A stretch of DNA of 10,216 bases from Alphaproteobacteria bacterium. Lineage in GTDB: Bacteria; Pseudomonadota; Alphaproteobacteria; Geminicoccales; Geminicoccaceae. Where the stretch lies: positions 1 through 10,216 of the forward strand of contig JALSRW010000408.1 of NCBI GenBank assembly GCA_026984595.1, written 5' to 3'. Under the pieces are notes generated by a model that was given only the letters and a program-made list of their open reading frames with translations, did no database searches and was not told the DNA's origin. Positions 8,966-10,216 of the stretch are shown piece after piece (positions within the stretch are counted from its first letter, which is position 1; every line of letters starts with the position of its first letter). The translations under genes and the position numbers were made by a program.

Positions 8966-9397
8966 CTAGCTGCGCGGGCGACGCGGCACCATCACCAGGG
9001 CTTCACCGTCGAGCACCGATTCGCCGCCGACCAGACAGACCGTCTCGAGGCGCACCCGCCGCCGCTCGGGGTCGAGTTCGGTGATGGTCACCCGCGCGGT
9101 CACCGTGTCGCCGGCCCGCACCGGGGCACGGAAACGCATCGACTGGCTCATGTAGATGCAGCCCGGCCCGGGCAGCTTGGTGCCGATCGCGGTGGAGATC
9201 AGACTGGCCGTCAGCATGCCATGGGCGATGCGTCCCTTGAAGGGGGTCTCGCCCGCGAATTCCTCGTTGAGATGAACCGGATTGGTGTCTCCGGAGACCC
9301 CGGCGAACATCAGAATGTCCGCGTCGGTTATGGTCTTGCCGAACACCGCGGTCATCCCGACCTCGAGATCCTCGATGAAATAGCCGTGCTGCGACAT
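8966..9397 (-). CDS. MaoC-like (R)-specific enoyl-CoA hydratase
   Basis: This 143-residue hot-dog-fold protein resembles PhaJ-type (R)-specific enoyl-CoA hydratases. The hydratase motif is complete: FAGVSGDTNPVHLNEEFA (31-48), with catalytic D37 and H42, followed by RIAHGMLTASLIS and PGPGCIYMSQSMRFRAPV. Family members hydrate trans-2-enoyl-CoA to (R)-3-hydroxyacyl-CoA, often supplying polyhydroxyalkanoate or other lipid routes; the exact substrate cannot be read here, and no pha gene is in view. I place the start at the ATG giving MSQHGYF rather than an in-frame ATG 24 nt upstream, because AAAGGAG sits 6 nt before it. The gene lies 68 bp upstream of ribF in the same direction, so it may be co-transcribed or merely precede the operon. 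Family is sure; substrate is open. Confidence 0.92.
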   Translation of the reverse strand: MSQHGYFIEDLEVGMTAVFGKTITDADILMFAGVSGDTNPVHLNEEFAGETPFKGRIAHGMLTASLISTAIGTKLPGPGCIYMSQSMRFRAPVRAGDTVTARVTITELDPERRRVRLETVCLVGGESVLDGEALVMVPRRPRS

Positions 9398-9403
9398 CCA
9401 ACA

Positions 9404-9410
9404 CTCCTTT
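9404..9410 (-). promoter_or_regulatory. Strong ribosome binding site of the MaoC-like gene
   Basis: Minus-strand AAAGGAG, with a 6-nt spacer to the ATG at 9397-9395. It is the best Shine-Dalgarno in the window and fixes the start downstream of the alternative ATG at 9421. Confidence 0.85.
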
Positions 9411-9459
9411 GGACCGCCCATCGCCGCCGATCTCGCCGACAGCGGCTCTTCTGCAACGC

Positions 9460-9488
9460 AGCATGACTCTCCTGCGCCGCACTATCAA
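9460..9488 (-). promoter_or_regulatory. Candidate sigma-70-type promoter for the MaoC-like gene
   Basis: Minus strand TTGATA (9488-9483), a 17-bp spacer, then CATGCT (9465-9460). This would start transcription near 9453 and give a leader of about 55 nt. The -35 is good and the -10 weak, as is common in GC-rich alphaproteobacteria. The intergenic space and the need for divergent initiation here support it. Confidence 0.4.
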
Positions 9489-9537
9489 GCGGCAAAGCGT
9501 CCCGCCGCACATACCCGCGGCGGCACCGGCGGGCATG

Positions 9538-9565
9538 TTGACGGAGATGTCCGCCCTGCTAGCCT
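9538..9565 (+). promoter_or_regulatory. Candidate promoter for the nitroreductase gene
   Basis: TTGACG (9538-9543), a 16-bp spacer, then TAGCCT (9560-9565) within GCTAGCCTGCG. A start near 9572 would leave a leader of about 34 nt before the ATG at 9606. The element lies at the expected distance and faces away from the promoter proposed for the MaoC-like gene, with about 49 bp between the two -35 boxes. That interval holds an inverted repeat (ccgccgc 9502-9508, gcggcgg 9517-9523) that could be an operator or chance. Confidence 0.5.
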
Positions 9566-9605
9566 GCGCTTCCGCGGGAGCCCCGTCCGCCGCTGCGAGA
9601 ACGTG

Positions 9606-10178
9606 ATGGATGCCCTGACCGCCATTCTCGGCCGCCACACCACACCTCCGGTGAAGATGGGGGAGCCGGGGCCGGATGCGACGGCACTGCACCGGCTGCT
9701 GGAAGCGGCCGCCGCCGCCCCCGATCACGGCCGGCTGCGCCCGCTGCGCTTTCTCATCGTGCAGGGGGAAGGAAGGGCCGCATTGGGGGCCCTGTTCGCG
9801 GAGGCGCTGGCCGAGGAGATGCCCGAGCTGCCGCCGGCCGAGCTCGAAAAGCAGCGCGGCAACCCGACCCGCGTGCCGCTGGTGCTGGTGGCGGTACTGC
9901 GCCTGCAGCCCGATCACCCGAAGATCCCCGAAAGCGAGCAGATCGCGGCCGCTGCGGCAGGGGTGCAGAACCTGCTGGTGGCCGCCCATGCCCTGGGCTT
10001 CGCCTCGAAATGGGCGACCGGCCGGCCGGCCGCCAGCCCGGGCGTGCGTCGCCGCCTCGGCCTCGCTCGAAACGAGCGGATCCTGGGAATCCTCTATATC
10101 GGCAGCGAGCGGATCACGCATCGAACCGGCGGCCGTCCCGCTCCCGAGGAGATGGGACAGCCATGGCCCTCCCCCTGA
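9606..10178 (+). CDS. YdjA-like nitroreductase family protein
   Basis: This 190-residue protein aligns by eye along most of its length with E. coli YdjA, a small FMN-dependent nitroreductase-family enzyme. Shared features are the N-terminal MDALxxIxxR (R10, an expected FMN phosphate contact), APDHGRLRPLRFLIVQGEGR (38-57), VPLVLVAV, a helix rich in alanine (AAAAAGVQNLLVAAHALGF) and KWATGRP, equivalent to WRSG in YdjA. Members reduce nitro compounds or quinones with NAD(P)H in vitro; the physiological substrate is unknown. GTG at 9603 directly precedes the chosen ATG and is an equally possible start, adding one Met; no strong Shine-Dalgarno decides between them. It is transcribed divergently from the MaoC-ribF side, and its end overlaps the next gene by 16 bp, so the two are probably co-transcribed. 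Confidence 0.92.
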   Translation: MDALTAILGRHTTPPVKMGEPGPDATALHRLLEAAAAAPDHGRLRPLRFLIVQGEGRAALGALFAEALAEEMPELPPAELEKQRGNPTRVPLVLVAVLRLQPDHPKIPESEQIAAAAAGVQNLLVAAHALGFASKWATGRPAASPGVRRRLGLARNERILGILYIGSERITHRTGGRPAPEEMGQPWPSP

Positions 10179-10216
10179 AGGCGCTGGCGGCCGGCGCCGT
10201 GTTCGGCTTGCTCGCC
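10163..10216 (+). CDS. N-terminus of an unidentified gene (cut by window edge)
   Basis: An ATG overlapping the last 16 bp of the nitroreductase gene in another frame opens MALPLKALAAGAVFGLLA and is still open at the edge. One basic residue followed by an Ala/Leu/Gly/Val-rich hydrophobic run looks like a signal peptide or first membrane helix. A purine-rich GAGGAG (10146-10151) and GGGACAG lie upstream. Eighteen residues are too few to name a family. Confidence 0.55.
   Translation, partial: MALPLKALAAGAVFGLLA

Noticed and set aside
10018..10029. ccgg/ggcc tandem run in the nitroreductase gene
   Set aside because: A short run of C/G-ending codons (Gly-Arg-Pro-Ala) in GC-rich sequence; not a meaningful repeat.
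9003..10121. A 372-codon minus-strand frame running across the nitroreductase gene and the divergent intergenic region
   Set aside because: It is antisense to the nitroreductase and out of frame with the MaoC-like gene; its second half is that gene read in the wrong frame.

Overview
The window is a GC-rich (by eye well over 60% G+C), tightly packed stretch of bacterial chromosome. Gene families, gene order and the BamF-type (DUF3035) lipoprotein point to an alphaproteobacterium, perhaps a Rhodospirillales-like lineage; I cannot place it more precisely. I see no mobile element, CRISPR array, tRNA, rRNA, phage gene or recognisable defence system. It reads as ordinary housekeeping sequence.

Layout. 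From the left edge to about 9.4 kb everything is coded on the minus strand. In transcription order: a MaoC/(R)-hydratase-like protein (9397-8966), ribF (8897-7944), ileS (7926-5116), lspA (5110-4604), a BamF-like lipoprotein (4607-4071), a zinc-ligand-bearing M16 peptidase (4074-2731), an M16 paralogue that has lost the zinc motif (2734-1394), and mutL (1393 to beyond the edge; the C-terminus is missing). From ribF onward the genes are separated by 17 bp or less, or overlap by 4 bp, so ribF-ileS-lspA-bamF-M16-M16-mutL is almost certainly one operon. At about 9.4-9.6 kb a short divergent intergenic region separates this block from a plus-strand YdjA-like nitroreductase (9606-10178) and the first 18 codons of a further gene with a signal-peptide-like start.

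How the genes fit together. RibF makes FMN and FAD, and IleS charges tRNA-Ile. LspA cleaves lipoprotein signal peptides. The next gene encodes a lipoprotein with a clear lipobox that LspA would process and that likely belongs to the outer-membrane beta-barrel assembly machine. The two exported M16 proteins look like an active/inactive heterodimer in the periplasm. The centre of the operon is therefore an envelope-biogenesis block embedded in core metabolism and repair genes. MutL carries the endonuclease metal-binding motif and a candidate clamp-binding motif, so it is of the MutH-independent type.

The least explained signals are two perfect inverted repeats with a single-base centre (14-bp arms in the mutL linker; 12-bp arms in the signal-peptide region of the first M16 gene). 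The functional pairing of the degenerate M16 subunit with its neighbours and a possibly leaderless ribF start are also worth a look. I did not find convincing evidence for a novel system.
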